Below are positions 1 to 10,404 of a stretch of DNA of 64,000 nt, one piece after another. Location of the stretch: NCBI GenBank assembly GCA_036346375.1, contig CM070520.1:49743854-49807853 (forward strand). The letters run 5' to 3'. Both the position numbers and the translations under genes were made by a program. Source of the DNA: Guadua angustifolia (taxonomy: Eukaryota > Streptophyta > Magnoliopsida > Poales > Poaceae). Within the stretch, counting starts at the first letter, position 1, and each line of letters starts with the position of its first letter. A model generated the notes under the pieces. That model had not been told where the DNA came from. It was given only the letters and a program-made list of their open reading frames with translations, and searched no databases.

Positions 1-107
1 AGTTCGAACTATGAAAAATAACATTCTGTTGAAGGTTCTTAATGTTAATGACATACAGACAGAAAGCAGATAACAAGTGCAAGGTAAACTGGAACAGGAG
101 ATGAGGA
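1..107. other. Flank left of outer LINE
   Basis: Short AT-rich flank before the LINE target-site duplication. I see no gene or repeat in it. Confidence 0.4.
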
Positions 108-123
108 AACCGGTTAATTTGAT
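108..123. repeat. Target-site duplication, left copy (outer LINE)
   Basis: AACCGGTTAATTTGAT, identical to 4396-4411. It lies directly against the poly(T) run, so the last base or two could belong to the tail. Confidence 0.9.
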
Positions 124-442
124 TTTTTTTTTTTAGATCAATAGGACATCCAACAAGATGTCCCAGTTCCATTTCTGAAACTGAACAACGTCAAGATAAC
201 ATCCATATAGTTCGAAAGCAAAACCGAAGCACTCCAGCTCCAGCTGCTAAAGGTTACAATCAAGCAAGAAACTAAACAAAACAAACATCAGACCATCGAC
301 AGAAAGAAATAATCATCAAACTTCGTCGCCAACTCCAGCCATCCAGCCACCGAACAGCAACAGGCATCGAGACAAAAATTGAAAGAACAAACCATCACGC
401 CACAACTTCCTTCAACCAACAGAAAACTATATTACTCCTGCG

Positions 443-3055
443 CTAAATCGTCATTCCCTCCACAGGAAGCGGCGCCAGAATGGATCTCTCCAAGCTTTTA
501 CAAAATGCCTCCATCTTGATCATCATTTTCTTTGTGAATAAAGGTTTCCAATTCCTGAGAAGCATTAGCATCTTTCTCCAGATAATTTTTACATCTGACC
601 AATCCTGAAACCGAAAAATCATGTTATTTCTAATTTTCCAGATACTCCAAAATGCAGCCGCACATATCGAATTCAAGGCACCATTCTTAGAATTACTCAA
701 CCAAAAATAGGCCATAGATTCAAAATCAGCACCCAGCTTAGCACCAAAAAACTCCGAAATCAACCTCCAAATACTTTTAGCCACAACACAATCAAAGAAA
801 ATATGCCTAACTGACTCCAAATCATTGCAACAATAGCAAGAGCTACCTTTATCAATGCCCCGTCTCAATAAATTGTCTTTCGTCATAATCTTGTTATGAG
901 CAAGAAGCCAAAGAAAAACCTGAACCCTAGGAGGAACAATAATCTTCCAAATAGCAGGAATAAAAACAGGAACAATCCCTCTAAAGTTAATAATGGCATA
1001 CAGGGACTTAACCGAAAAAACACCTTTATTAGAATATTGCCAGACTAAAGAATCTTCTTCATCAGACAGGGTAATACTTTTAGCCACCTCCACGAGCTCA
1101 AACCATCTAATCATCATATTTTCAGGGAAAGACCTTCTAAAAGTACAACGAACATTAGAACCGTCCCAAACCTCAGCAATAGAAAAGCCTTTTTCATTAA
1201 CCAAACCATAAAGGTCCCCAAACTGAATTGCTAAACAAGAAGAACCGAACCAAATGTCTTCCCAAAAACGAATTTTCTTCCCATTGCCCACACACCATCT
1301 ATAGCCAAACTTAGTGGCTTGTGCAGCCCAAAGAACCCCTTTCCAAAAAACAGACGCATTATCAGGGTGACAAGCAAAAATATTCGGGTTATCAGTCCTG
1401 TACTTAAATTTAACAAGATCAACCCACTGTTTGCTCTCATTAGCATATAACCTCTTAATCCAAGAAGCAAGAAGACAAATATTTAAATCTCTCAAATTAG
1501 GAACACCAAGACCACCATACTCTTTCTCCAAACAAACAAGATGCCAATTAGCTAAATGGAGCTTGTTATGACCCTCATAATCGTTCCATAGACAATTTGC
1601 CATGTGAGAATTAAGAATATCCAGGGCCCACTTGGGAAATTTGAAGAAGGATAGAAGATACACAGGGATGCTCGAAAGATAGGATTTAATGAGAGTCAAC
1701 CTTCCCCCGAAAGAAAGCAATTTTCCCCTCCAACCCGCCATACGCTTCAAAATTTTATCAACCAAAGGACGAAGATCCTCCTTATTAATTTTGTCATAAT
1801 GGAGAGGAATACCAAGATATTTAATGGGAAACGAACCAATTTTGCAACAAAGAATATTAGCATACCGAATAGTCTCACTCTCATCACAACCCAAAGGAAT
1901 CAATTCACTTTTATGGAAATTAATTCTAAGACCAGACATCTGCTCAAAACAGACAAGGAACCATTTAAGATGCACAAGATAACTCACATCATTTTTGAGA
2001 AAAAGGAGAGTATCATCAGCATACTGCAAGCTTATAATACCCCCAGAGCAGAAATCATTACATAACCCCTGAACTAAACCATGAGACAACGCCTTCCGCA
2101 AAATTCTAGAAAAGACATCAGCAACCAAATTAAAAAGAATCGGCGATAAAGGATACCCTTGCCTCAAACCTTTACCAGTTTGAAAGAAATCACTCTCCTT
2201 GTCATTAATTTTTATCCCCACAGAACCTTTTTCTAACAAGACTTTAATCCAACTTTGCCACTTATTCCCAAAACCCCATTTATTCAAAATATCCATTAAA
2301 AAACTCCAATTGACTTTATCATAAGCTTTTTCGAAATCCAGTTTAATAACAATCCCTTTCAGTTTAGCATGATGGATATGATGAATAATCTCATGCGCAG
2401 TAACAACACTTTCCAAAATATATCTATTCTTCAAGAAAGCAGTTTGACTTTGCAAAATAATTCTGTTACAAATCGGGCTAAGCCTATTTGTTAGCACTTT
2501 AGTAATGATCTTATAACTGCAATTCAATAAACTAATGGGTCTGAATTGCTTAATGTTCCTCGCATTATTCTCTTTCGGAATTAAAGAAATCATGGCAAAA
2601 TTAAGACGATACAGGTCCAGAACACCTTTCTCCAGGTCTCTAAAAAGATTGAGTAAGTCATCTTTAATCAAATCCCAAAATTTCTGATAAAATAAGAAAG
2701 GAAAACCATCCGGACCGGGAGCCCCATCAGGGTACGAGTCAAAAACAGCTTTCTTAACCTCTTCTTCAGTAAAGGCGGCTTCTAAAACTAAATTTTCCTC
2801 CATAGAAATTCTCTCATCCGAATTAATAAAGCGATCAGAAATTTTAATATTAGGTTTATTTTCAAAACCGAACAAAGATTTGTAGTAATCACAAGCAATA
2901 TTGAGCATCTCATTAGTATCATTCGTCGGACCCTCCGTACCATCCAAAGTGGAAATAAAATTTTTCCTACGCCTCTGATTAGCAACAGCATGAAAATATT
3001 TAGTATTCCTGTCACCATCTTTCACCTCTCTATCTCTAGCTCATTGCTTAGCTTT
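443..3055 (-). pseudogene. LINE ORF2 reverse transcriptase and zf-RVT, main segment
   Basis: The open stretch encodes about 860 residues of ORF2. In order these are a DGDRNTKYFHAVAN linker, RT motifs FRPISLLN, DFEKAYDKVNW and GLRQG, and the catalytic YADD near residue 334. A zf-RVT zinc-binding region follows (cysteines in SSCYCCND, then RHIFFDC), and then the tail. The true frame continues upstream of the first possible start: the codon at 3025-3023 is GTG (Val), not an initiator. An in-frame TGA at 3043-3041 interrupts the linker where family members usually have Arg, consistent with a CGA-to-TGA change. The usual GDPLSP box reads GYPLSP. The enzyme is therefore unlikely to be functional. 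The upstream part of the same reading frame is at 4117-4395, across the nested insertion. Confidence 0.9.
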
Positions 3056-3067
3056 AATTTCCTCCAT

Positions 3068-4104
3068 TTTTTTGAACGTAACAAAAAGAGAGTTGCTGTA
3101 AATTTTATTAAGAAGAAAAAGAGCGAGAGAAGTCCCGTTTTTTTGGGAAAAACCGAAAAAACCTCACAACACGCATCAAAAACTACTACAAAGAAACACC
3201 TACCACAGAAAAAAAGAAGAAGGAAAACCGCCTCCCATCGGGAAGCGTATGAAACCTTACAAAAGCGCAAAACAATCGCAATAACACGGAAAAACCCGAA
3301 CAATCGAATCTAAACTAATACGTAATCGATAAGGACACAACGAAACCGCATGGTGAGAACAGTATCCTTGATAATACAGCCACCGCTTTCTGGCGTTCTA
3401 ATTGCCCCCGAAAAATGCGTTGATTTCTTTCCGCCAGAGATTCCACCAAAAGTAAATGATCAATCCATCGAAATGTCGCCAATTTCTTTATCATATTGGG
3501 ATCTCGCCACCACCATTTGTATAACGAGCCCCGGCTCAAATTCGACAACGCTCGGCTTGCCCCAGTAGGAGACGACCCCACACTTGCCTCGCACAAGGGC
3601 AATCCTTACAAAGGTGCCTTGATGTTTCCTCGGACGCGATGCAAAGACTACAGATGGCGTTGCATGGCCACCCCTTCTTGAGCATGTTATCCGCTGTTAA
3701 AATTTTGTTATGAAGTAGTGTCCACGCAAAGAAACGACATTTGGGTTCGGCATGCGCCTTCCATATCGGGCAGATCTTCATTTTACAGTGAACGGATTGA
3801 AATTGCACTAGATAGGCAGACTTTGTTGAGTATTGTCCGTCAGGGGTCCATCTCCAAGTTATCTGATCTTCCGCTGACTTATCTCTATGTATGCGCCGAA
3901 TTGCTTCAAAAGCGCTACTAACTCCTTGATTTCCATTTCTCGAGCTCACGGTGTACAAAAATGGATCCAAGAATTGTTTGACAAAGCTTGATGAACCGAA
4001 ATATTTTTTCTTCGCTCTATTTGGAACAAGCTTGGGCGCAACATTCAAGACTTAGATACTAATTCGTTTTAGAGGCAAATATTTTCTAGTTCGTTTTAGA
4101 TCAG
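3068..4104 (-). mobile_element. Second LINE, 5'-truncated, nested in the first
   Basis: A roughly 1.04-kb insertion flanked by the 12-bp duplication AATTTCCTCCAT at 3056-3067 and 4105-4116. It is in the same orientation as its host, with a short poly(A) tail (T-run just after 3067). It carries only the C-terminal part of a LINE ORF2. Bases 4048-4104 at its 5' end repeat nearby host sequence (see findings), suggesting an irregular 5' junction. Confidence 0.9.
3315..4048 (-). pseudogene. LINE ORF2 C-terminus (zf-RVT) of the nested LINE
   Basis: Two overlapping minus-strand frames (4048-3536 and 3602-3315) cover the zinc-binding C-terminal region of a LINE ORF2. Visible features are ITWRWTPDGQYSTKSAY, FAWTLLHNKILTADNMLKKGW, cysteine/histidine positions in CSLCIASEETSRHLCKDCPCARQVW, and a final RNQRIFRG motif typical of the ORF2 tail. 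A frameshift near 3540 separates them. It belongs to a different LINE subfamily from the host, whose zf-RVT sequence differs clearly. Confidence 0.8.
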
Positions 4105-4116
4105 AATTTCCTCCAT

Positions 4117-4395
4117 AGCCCAAATATTTTCTAGTTCGCTTTTAGAGGCAACCAATCTAGATTTCTCAGAAGGAGAAAGGAGTCTAGTTTCTGATAAAAC
4201 ATCCAAATCAACCACCTCATCTAAAAGAAACTTTTTCTTTCTTTTTAATTCAGCCTCAACATTACAACACCAACCCCTAGTAACCCTCCTGACATTCCTG
4301 ATTTTATCTTGCCAAATGTCAATGGCCGATTTACCTTTGATTGGCACTTTCCACGCTTTATGCACAATCTTAATGAAATCCTCATGACAAATGTC
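4117..4395 (-). pseudogene. LINE ORF2, upstream linker segment of outer LINE
   Basis: Minus-strand reading from DICHEDFIKIVHKAW through a lysine-rich stretch to IWAMEEI. This is the part of L1-type ORF2 between endonuclease and reverse transcriptase. The sequence breaks at the duplicated target bases 4105-4116 and resumes at 3067, so this segment and 443-3055 were one frame before the second LINE inserted. Confidence 0.8.
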
Positions 4396-4411
4396 AACCG
4401 GTTAATTTGAT
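4396..4411. repeat. Target-site duplication, right copy (outer LINE)
   Basis: Identical to 108-123. It marks the 5'-truncation end of the outer LINE. Confidence 0.9.
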
Positions 4412-4618
4412 AGGCGTGCGGGTAGTAGGAGAGGAAAGAACAACCCAAATTATCGAGCTTGATAGATAGCAACTATATAGGCACCACAGCAATGAGCATA
4501 TACCACCGGTTTGTATACTAGATTTTAGAGAAATGTATAACAGCCTTCTGAACTATGAGAAGTTATTGTTCTGTAAGTAATGAGATGCCCTTATACTGAT
4601 ATATAAAATAGGAAAGTT

Positions 4619-4620
<2 letters not shown>
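4412..4620. other. Intergenic flank
   Basis: No gene or repeat recognised between the LINE and the TA microsatellite. Confidence 0.4.

Positions 4621-4707
<87 letters not shown>
4621..4707. repeat. (TA)n microsatellite
   Basis: An uninterrupted TA dinucleotide run of about 43 units. Confidence 0.97.
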
Positions 4708-4710
<3 letters not shown>

Positions 4711-5089
4711 TTGTTACAAGTTGCATTAGATATTATTTTCCTTTCCTCTTGACTGAGATGGAAATTGATGGTATTATTTCTCACTTAAGATGGATATTTG
4801 CAGTGTTTTATTTTTCAAATTAATATGGGAATTTCTAAAGAGCTTTTTAAAGCAGCACTAATAAATACTGTCATTCAAATAATGCCAAAGATCTACACAA
4901 CTCCTTGATAACCAAACATTTTGTTTTCCCCATCACATACGTGGGGAGATTCATTTTTTATTTTCGACCAGCATTAAATTTTCTAACCAAGTAACCATTA
5001 ATTACAGATAGTTACTTTGAAAGCACCTTCATTTCTTACTTTACGAAATATACAGGAAGACTGCAGAAATGGAAGAAGAATGAAGAGTA
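4708..5089. other. Intergenic, nothing recognised
   Basis: AT-rich sequence without a supportable gene. It may be the 3' flank of the F-box pseudogene. Confidence 0.3.
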
Positions 5090-5560
5090 TCAATATTTAA
5101 CTTACAATTAGACAAACTGTCGGTCTTCTGGATACGGATTTGATCAAGAGTTATGCCAAAGGTATTCAAGATCTTCAAAATTTTGTTTTACCCATTCGCC
5201 AACCCACAGCCATCTAACTTCGACTACTTCAAGGTGCTCAAATGGAAGCAATTGTTCCATTGGATTGCAGCATCCTTCAATTTCCACCATATGTTCAGGC
5301 TCCTGGCAAACAAAAACAGTTTAAATCAATCGAACATGCACGACAGCTTTAGTTAGACATCAACTAGAATATTTGGAACGCATATACCTCACAAATTTGA
5401 AGAGTGAGCTTTCTAGGAGACTAGGACTGGTGAGTGCCGAAGAAGGTAAATTACTACACGTAGATCACCAACCAGGGACCACTCATTGAGTAGCAAAGTC
5501 TTTAAGTTGTTGGATGTGGGGCACCATTGTCAAATCTCTTGAAAAAACCCTGGACAAAGT
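5090..5560 (-). pseudogene. F-box/FBD-type protein, C-terminal exon remnant
   Basis: Read on the minus strand in shifting frames, this resembles the C-terminus of grass F-box/LRR/FBD proteins. There is a DLTMVPHIQQLKDF stretch, RKLTLQI, then EPEHMVEIEGC...LLPFEHLEVVEV, and finally KILKILNTFGITLDQIRIQ. Each piece is recognisable but they lie in different frames, so several indels are present. The order continues that of the N-terminal part at 7848-8776, and I infer the two were exons of one gene. Family recognition is by eye only. Confidence 0.55.
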
Positions 5561-5589
5561 AAAAGAGTCAACATCGTACTTTGACTTAT

Positions 5590-5821
5590 GAGTTACTAAG
5601 TGAATAGGAGCTTTGGGTAGACGGTGGACTTTAAAGTGAAAAAAATATCAAGAGATAATGAAACAGGTCTATAGCCTACTTCTGACTTTATAAAGTTCTC
5701 TTCTTCGAAAAACGAGTTAGTAGGTGCGCAGGAGCTTTGGATACATGGTAGACTTTTCAAGTGAAAATAAAGAGATAACAAAACAAATCTACAAATCAAT
5801 TTTCGCTTTATAAATTCTCTC
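5590..5821. repeat. Tandem duplication, about 124-bp unit, two copies
   Basis: Copies start at 5590 and 5714 with GAGTTA(C/G)TA. They share AGGAGCTTTGG, AGAGATAA(T/C)(G/A)AAA and (C/A)TTTATAAA(G/-)TTCTCT. They are imperfect. The block lies in what I infer was the intron of the F-box gene. Confidence 0.7.
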
Positions 5822-6168
5822 TATTGACATAGAGATATCTGTATGTTGGCCATATTTATTTAATCTCCGCAGAAATTAACATGTTTGCCAAATGTTTTCC
5901 AATGTTGCTTCCTCAAATAGCTTGATCCCAAGTTTCAAAACCATAAAACACATTACATGAAGAGTACACCCGAACAGGCGTGTTCTCATTAAAATAATGG
6001 CTTAGAAACGACAATTGGTGGCAACAAACATAAAGAGCGTGTTCACGTACAGAGTGTATGAATATGTAATGGTAACAAACATAATGCATAAGTGAGTGAA
6101 TGGCAAGCAAAAAAAAAACAACCTAGGAGTTCATGCATACATACATACTTATGGTAATCATGCATATA
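5822..6168. other. Intergenic or former intron, nothing recognised
   Basis: AT-rich; no supportable gene or repeat seen. Confidence 0.3.
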
Positions 6169-6389
6169 TTTAAGAGAAAATCTGACTTTATGCCACTGAA
6201 TAACTCTCATTTTCACTGTATACCATCTAGTAACCTCTTATTTCCTCCCTGCAATCAGGTTTCAATTTTTCTTCCCTATATGCCATCGCCGTCAGGTCTT
6301 TGTCTAACCCATTCTATTAAATCCTACTGGCAGTAGTTTCCACGGGATAGCCAAAATCCCTCGACATATGTTTAGCAAGTAGGGAATAA

Positions 6390-6511
6390 TTAACTATTTG
6401 CCATCCTTACGGGGTGGGTAGTAACAGATTTGCGTCTGTCACTGACTCATATTATCAGAAGTGTCGATGACTCATATCATCAGAAGACTCGTAAGGATGG
6501 CAAATAGTTAA
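6390..6511. mobile_element. Small hairpin MITE-like element
   Basis: A perfect 21-bp terminal inverted repeat: 6390-6410 begins TTAACTATTTGCCATC, and 6491-6511 is its exact reverse complement. Between them is a short direct repeat, GACTCATAT(T/C)ATCAGAAG, at about 6445 and 6470. At 122 bp with no coding capacity it fits a MITE nested in the larger foldback element, but I cannot fix its target duplication. Confidence 0.6.
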
Positions 6512-6584
6512 AAGTCCCTCAAGTAGGACCCGCTGGCCAAATCAAGAGCAGCAAGAGTCTATCTACATCACAACGGCCTTGACT

Positions 6585-7020
6585 TAATTGGCCCTCCTGC
6601 ACACTTTTTATTTTTGCAAATATGGCCTCCCGTGCGAATAAAATTATAAAATAATCCTCTCGACCACGAAAACAATGGCAGATGGCCAGCCAAACAAAAC
6701 CACAGTCGATCACAGCAGCAACACCAAGCCCACTGCGGCAGGGGAGGTGTTGTGCGTCCCTAGCTCAGCAGCAACCTGCCAAGCTAGGGCACTGCAGCAG
6801 CAGGTTCCTACCAAGTGGGGATGTGCGGTACCTCACCTATCGCGGTAGGCCCAGTGCTGCTAGCGCGATCGACCGGGTGCCATGAGGACGGCCACTTGCC
6901 ACGGTTCACGGGCGCAGCTGGTGACACGTGCCACCTGTTGCTACTTGCGTGGTCAAGGGGCTATTTTGTAATTTTATTCGTATGGGCCAGATTTGAAAAG
7001 AAAAGGTTTAAAGGGGCAAA
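6585..7020. repeat. Inner inverted repeat pair within the MULE-like element
   Basis: About 6590-6670 matches the reverse complement of 6950-7020 imperfectly. Shared core: GTGGTC, then TATTTT, then TAATTTTATTCG. It encloses a GC-rich loop and suggests a second foldback element inside the first. Confidence 0.5.
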
Positions 7021-7632
7021 AAAAAAAACTGATGCTTCTCTCAATTTGTCTCTTGTACCCAATCCTTTTCATGGAGCTAGAACCCCCAAAACCTGGATCC
7101 ACAAATCGAGAGGCGGGAGAAATGAAGACCCCGAGGCACTCCCTGCGATGACCCAAGGATGCGGCCGCCCCAGTGCAACTGGATTCCTCTCTTCTTTTTC
7201 CTTCACCTCAGTTTGTGTTGTTCTCTTTGTACTTTGCTTAGTAAACCTTTTGTTATAGGGCATGTTTGGTATTTCGTGACGTTCTTAGCTGGTGTGTGCT
7301 TTCAAACCTCATGTGATATGCACCATGATTAAATTAGTGCTTGTTCTAGAGGGTTGATGAAACCTGTTGCTACTCCATGGTGCCAAAAACTCCACTGTAT
7401 GGAGGGAATCAAGTTTTTTTCAGAGTGGCATGGAGGGGAATCACGTTTTCACAAGGGCAATATAGTCTTTTCCTAGACTTAACAGAAGGGGTTAGACAGA
7501 GAGGTGACTACGACGGCAGTACGGCATAGAGGGAAGAAAAATTGAAACCCAGTGGCCTAGAGGGAGTAAGGGATTATTCGATGGCATAAAGTGGAATTGA
7601 GCGTTATTCAGTAGCATATAATGGGATTTCTG

Positions 7633-7847
7633 TTTAAGCAATTAGGCTCCTCTCATTTTAAAAAAAAAATTGCTCCTTGCTTCTATGTTTTTCCTCCCAA
7701 TACAAATTGCATAAATCCTTAAACAAACGAAAAAGTAAGTAATCACATTTTATTCATTCTTTAAAAAAAGAAATTCATAGAAACACCTCTAAAAAATCGG
7801 TAGGAGTTCAGGTAGACGTGCAAACATACTAGTATACTACTCCATAT
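7633..7847. other. Intergenic or former intron
   Basis: AT-rich spacer with nothing recognised, between the foldback element and the F-box N-terminal exon. Confidence 0.3.
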
Positions 7848-8776
7848 TCAGCTACCCACTCCAAATTGGCAGGACAAACCTCTGAGAAGCATCCAGATGT
7901 CACCATCGTGATTACCACCAAGTCTGACGAATGCTGTTACTAGCAATGGCATGCTCTCGAGCAAAGGAGCCCTGACGGTAAAAGTGTCCAGTTGTAATGA
8001 AACAAGACTTTGGGCAGAAATCTGAGCGCAGAATTCCAGAGGGAGGTCGCACTCGATAATGGCCAAACGTTTTAGGGACTGGGACGACGACTTATGGGCA
8101 GAAATGGTGCGGTATTTCATCTTGAGATCCTCCAATGCTGGGCAGCTCGAGAAATCCAGAGAACGATCCTTCAACTCTCCACACTCAAGTTCCAAGCTCA
8201 TCAGGTGCCGGGAGACGGTAGCGGCGTTGGCTAGCGCCAGGCGTCCGCCGACTGGCCGGAGGCGTCCGTTGACTAGCCCCAAGTGCCTGCCTTCAGAGCA
8301 AATACGGACCCGGAGCAATCGAACATTGCACATCGCAGCGTATATGATCCACATCTCCACGAATCGGAATGGCTCATTGCTGTCGCCGTGCGTTTAGTGC
8401 TCGTAAAGGTAGGAGCTCAGCTCGAACTCGTGTAGACGCGAGCGGTCGCGGAAGAGCAGAAGATGGCTGACGAAGTTGCTGAACTCCTCGGCGCTCCACC
8501 AGCTGTCGGCATTGGTGATGCGCAGGACGGGCGTGGACTTCCACAGGCTGCGCCAGCGGCGAGACGGCGCGCAGGTCCGCACGGCCTCGTCCGCCGCAGG
8601 AAGGGGAGCACGTGCTGGAGGACCCCGTCCGGAAGGGCGCCGATGCGGTCCTCGCCGGGAAATCCGCTCCACGGAGCCGTTCCCTCACGCTCCCCGTTCT
8701 TGGGCCTCTCGGGCATTCCGTCGAACAGCCTGCGGGCGCCGGGGCTGCTAGCCGCGGAAGGAAAATGAGATGCCAT
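7848..8776 (-). pseudogene. F-box/LRR-type protein, N-terminal exon, broken
   Basis: Starting from the ATG at 8776-8774, the frame runs to an F-box of the form DRIGALPDGVLQHVLPFL. A one-base loss near 8597 then shifts the frame into DEAVRTCAPSRRWRSLWKS and an LRR-like region (WWSAEEFSNFVSHLLLFRD, LHEFELSSYLYEH). An in-frame TAA at about 8396-8394 follows, and the same frame then continues through LLRVRI, LMSLELECGEL and LAIIECDLPLEF to a stop at 7848. F-box proteins supply substrate specificity to SCF ubiquitin ligases. With a frameshift and a stop this copy is a pseudogene, unless the breaks are sequence errors. The last codons before 7848 may be read-through into an intron. Confidence 0.8.
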
Positions 8777-9071
8777 AGAACACAGCGGAAAGCGAATGGA
8801 TGTGAAGTATCCTCAACGCGCGTCACCTCACCTCGCTTGTCGGAAGCTCCACACGCCGGCCGTCGCGGCAAACAGTCCTTTTTTTTTAGCACGGTGTAGG
8901 TGGCGGCCAGATGGGCTGTGCGAAACGGATTAGCCCGAGGCTTAGCACTGTAGACGCTGGCCCAACAGTAAACGGATCGTGTTTGGGTCAGCGTGGTGGC
9001 GTGGCAGGGCATGCACAGTGCCAGGACAGGACGCTACGGTTCAGGTACGATCTGTTCACGGCACGACGTGG
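8777..9071. other. Upstream of F-box pseudogene; possible left end of an old hAT
   Basis: Contains the former promoter side of the F-box gene. From about 8989, CAG-GTGGTGGC-type sequence resembles the terminus of the hAT whose right end may be near 12877 (rc TAGTGGTG). Flanks at the two points do not form a duplication, so this is tentative. Confidence 0.3.
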
Positions 9072-9079
9072 CTCGTTAG

Positions 9080-10396
9080 TAGGAGTGTAAATGGGTTGGG
9101 TAATACCCGATTCGTACTGTACTCGGATGGAAAATTACCTTAATGAAAAACTATTTTACACTATCCGTCGGGTACGAGTACGGGTACGGGTAGTACCCGG
9201 GTAGGTTCGGGTTCGGGTAGGGTAGGGTACAGGATCGGCAATACCCGGCGGTACGGATCGCACGGCAATCCTGATAATTTTCTAATTCTGCAATGCGACG
9301 GGTACTACTAATTCTCGAAATTTCAAATGAAATTGCAATCGACCAAAAAATAGTTCAAACGATGTCAAAAATTTTAAATTTTTTTGAAGGTTCTTGAAAC
9401 ATCGAGATGTTCTCATTAAATTTTCATGTGATTATCAAATATGAGGAATTTTTAAAAATTCAAACATTGCTACTATCCCGATAAAACGTTTGATCGACAA
9501 GTTTGAACCGAATGAAAATTAGAATGAACGAGATTATAAATTTTTGAATTTTTTGTGGATGTTCCTGATATATCTATAATATTGTCATAAAATTTTCAGA
9601 TGATGATCAAATGTCATGAAGTTTTAAAAATTCAACAATATTATCATTCTGTTAAAAGGCTTATCGCAGAAATTTGAACGAAGTGAAAAATTATCCAAAC
9701 TATGTTATAAAATTTTAAAATTTTATATAATGATACTGATGAAATTAGTAATCTCTCATAAAAATTTAAGATCATGATCACACTCAAGAAAATTTATAAA
9801 ATTCGATAAGGTAAATGTCTCAATTATGTTCTATTTGCTATCAACCTAAACAAGAGGAGAAGCACATGACATGATTTCCTAGACTACAGACGCTTGTGAT
9901 TTCACGTTGTCCAAAACTATTGTCATTGCCTCCTATTCCTTTGGGATTACTCTAAGTTCCTCTCCTTCAATTCAATTATATGTTGAACTATGTATGTGAA
10001 TTTCACTTTATGTATTGGACTTTGTGTGTTTATTGAACTTCATGTGTTTGATTATGTACTATTTGAACTCTTTGTTGGACTATGTATGTTTGTTAGACTA
10101 TATGACATTATCTATTGTATTATGTGATGTACTAGTGTGATAGTTGGATTGTTTTTATCGCATGTTTTGATCCTAGGTATTTTGTGCACAACCCGATAAA
10201 GTACAGATTATGTGTATTATACCCGTCCAAGACACTACCCGAACTCGATTTCTACCTGCTCAGAGAAAATGCTACCTGTTACTCCAGACTCTACCCGATT
10301 TTTACTCCGTGTCCGCACTGCATCGGGAGAAAAATAATAGGATAGGGTATGGGATGACCTACTACCCGCCTGAACCCGAATTCGCTTACACCCCTA
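9080..10396. mobile_element. Non-autonomous hAT element with intact 8-bp TSD
   Basis: The 8-bp repeat CTCGTTAG flanks the element at 9072-9079 and 10397-10404. The termini are TAGGAGTGTAA and TTACACCCCTA, an 11-bp inverted repeat with one mismatch. Subterminal regions are rich in ACCCG/CGGGT words in both orientations, and the interior is AT-rich with no transposase. The 8-bp duplication and the TAGG(G/A)GTGTAA-type end are hallmarks of hAT elements. It must depend on a transposase made elsewhere. Confidence 0.92.
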
Positions 10397-10404
10397 CTCG
10401 TTAG

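Larger units (their letters stand above)
124..4395 (-). mobile_element. 5'-truncated LINE (L1-type), outer element
   Basis: A non-LTR retrotransposon on the minus strand. Its 3' end is at the left, where a T-run at about 123-134 is the poly(A) tail read on the plus strand. The 16-bp direct repeat AACCGGTTAATTTGAT flanks it at 108-123 and 4396-4411 and marks the target-site duplication. The endonuclease part of ORF2 is absent: the element begins within the linker between endonuclease and reverse transcriptase, which is typical of abortive target-primed reverse transcription. It is interrupted at 3068-4104 by a second LINE. Confidence 0.93.
6176..7632. mobile_element. MULE-like or foldback element with long terminal inverted repeats
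   Basis: About 140 bp at the left (6176-6313) is an imperfect inverted copy of 7489-7632. Shared features are ACTGAATAAC at the outer end and TTTCAATTTTTCTTCCCT and GTCTAACCC further in. Outside the repeats sit TTTAAGAGA (6169-6177) and TTTAAGCAA (7633-7641), which agree at 7 of 9 positions and would fit a decayed 9-bp Mutator-type duplication. No transposase is visible inside. The interior is GC-rich at about 6680-7160, so it could be a gene-fragment carrier. Boundaries are approximate. Confidence 0.65.

Noticed and set aside
4563..4784. Minus-strand ORF with an (Ile-Tyr)n tract
   Set aside because: It is simply the (TA)n microsatellite translated.
9165..9235. Telomere-like CGGGTA/GGGTT words
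   Set aside because: They are irregular, occur in both orientations and lie within the subterminal region of a hAT with clear ends and TSD.
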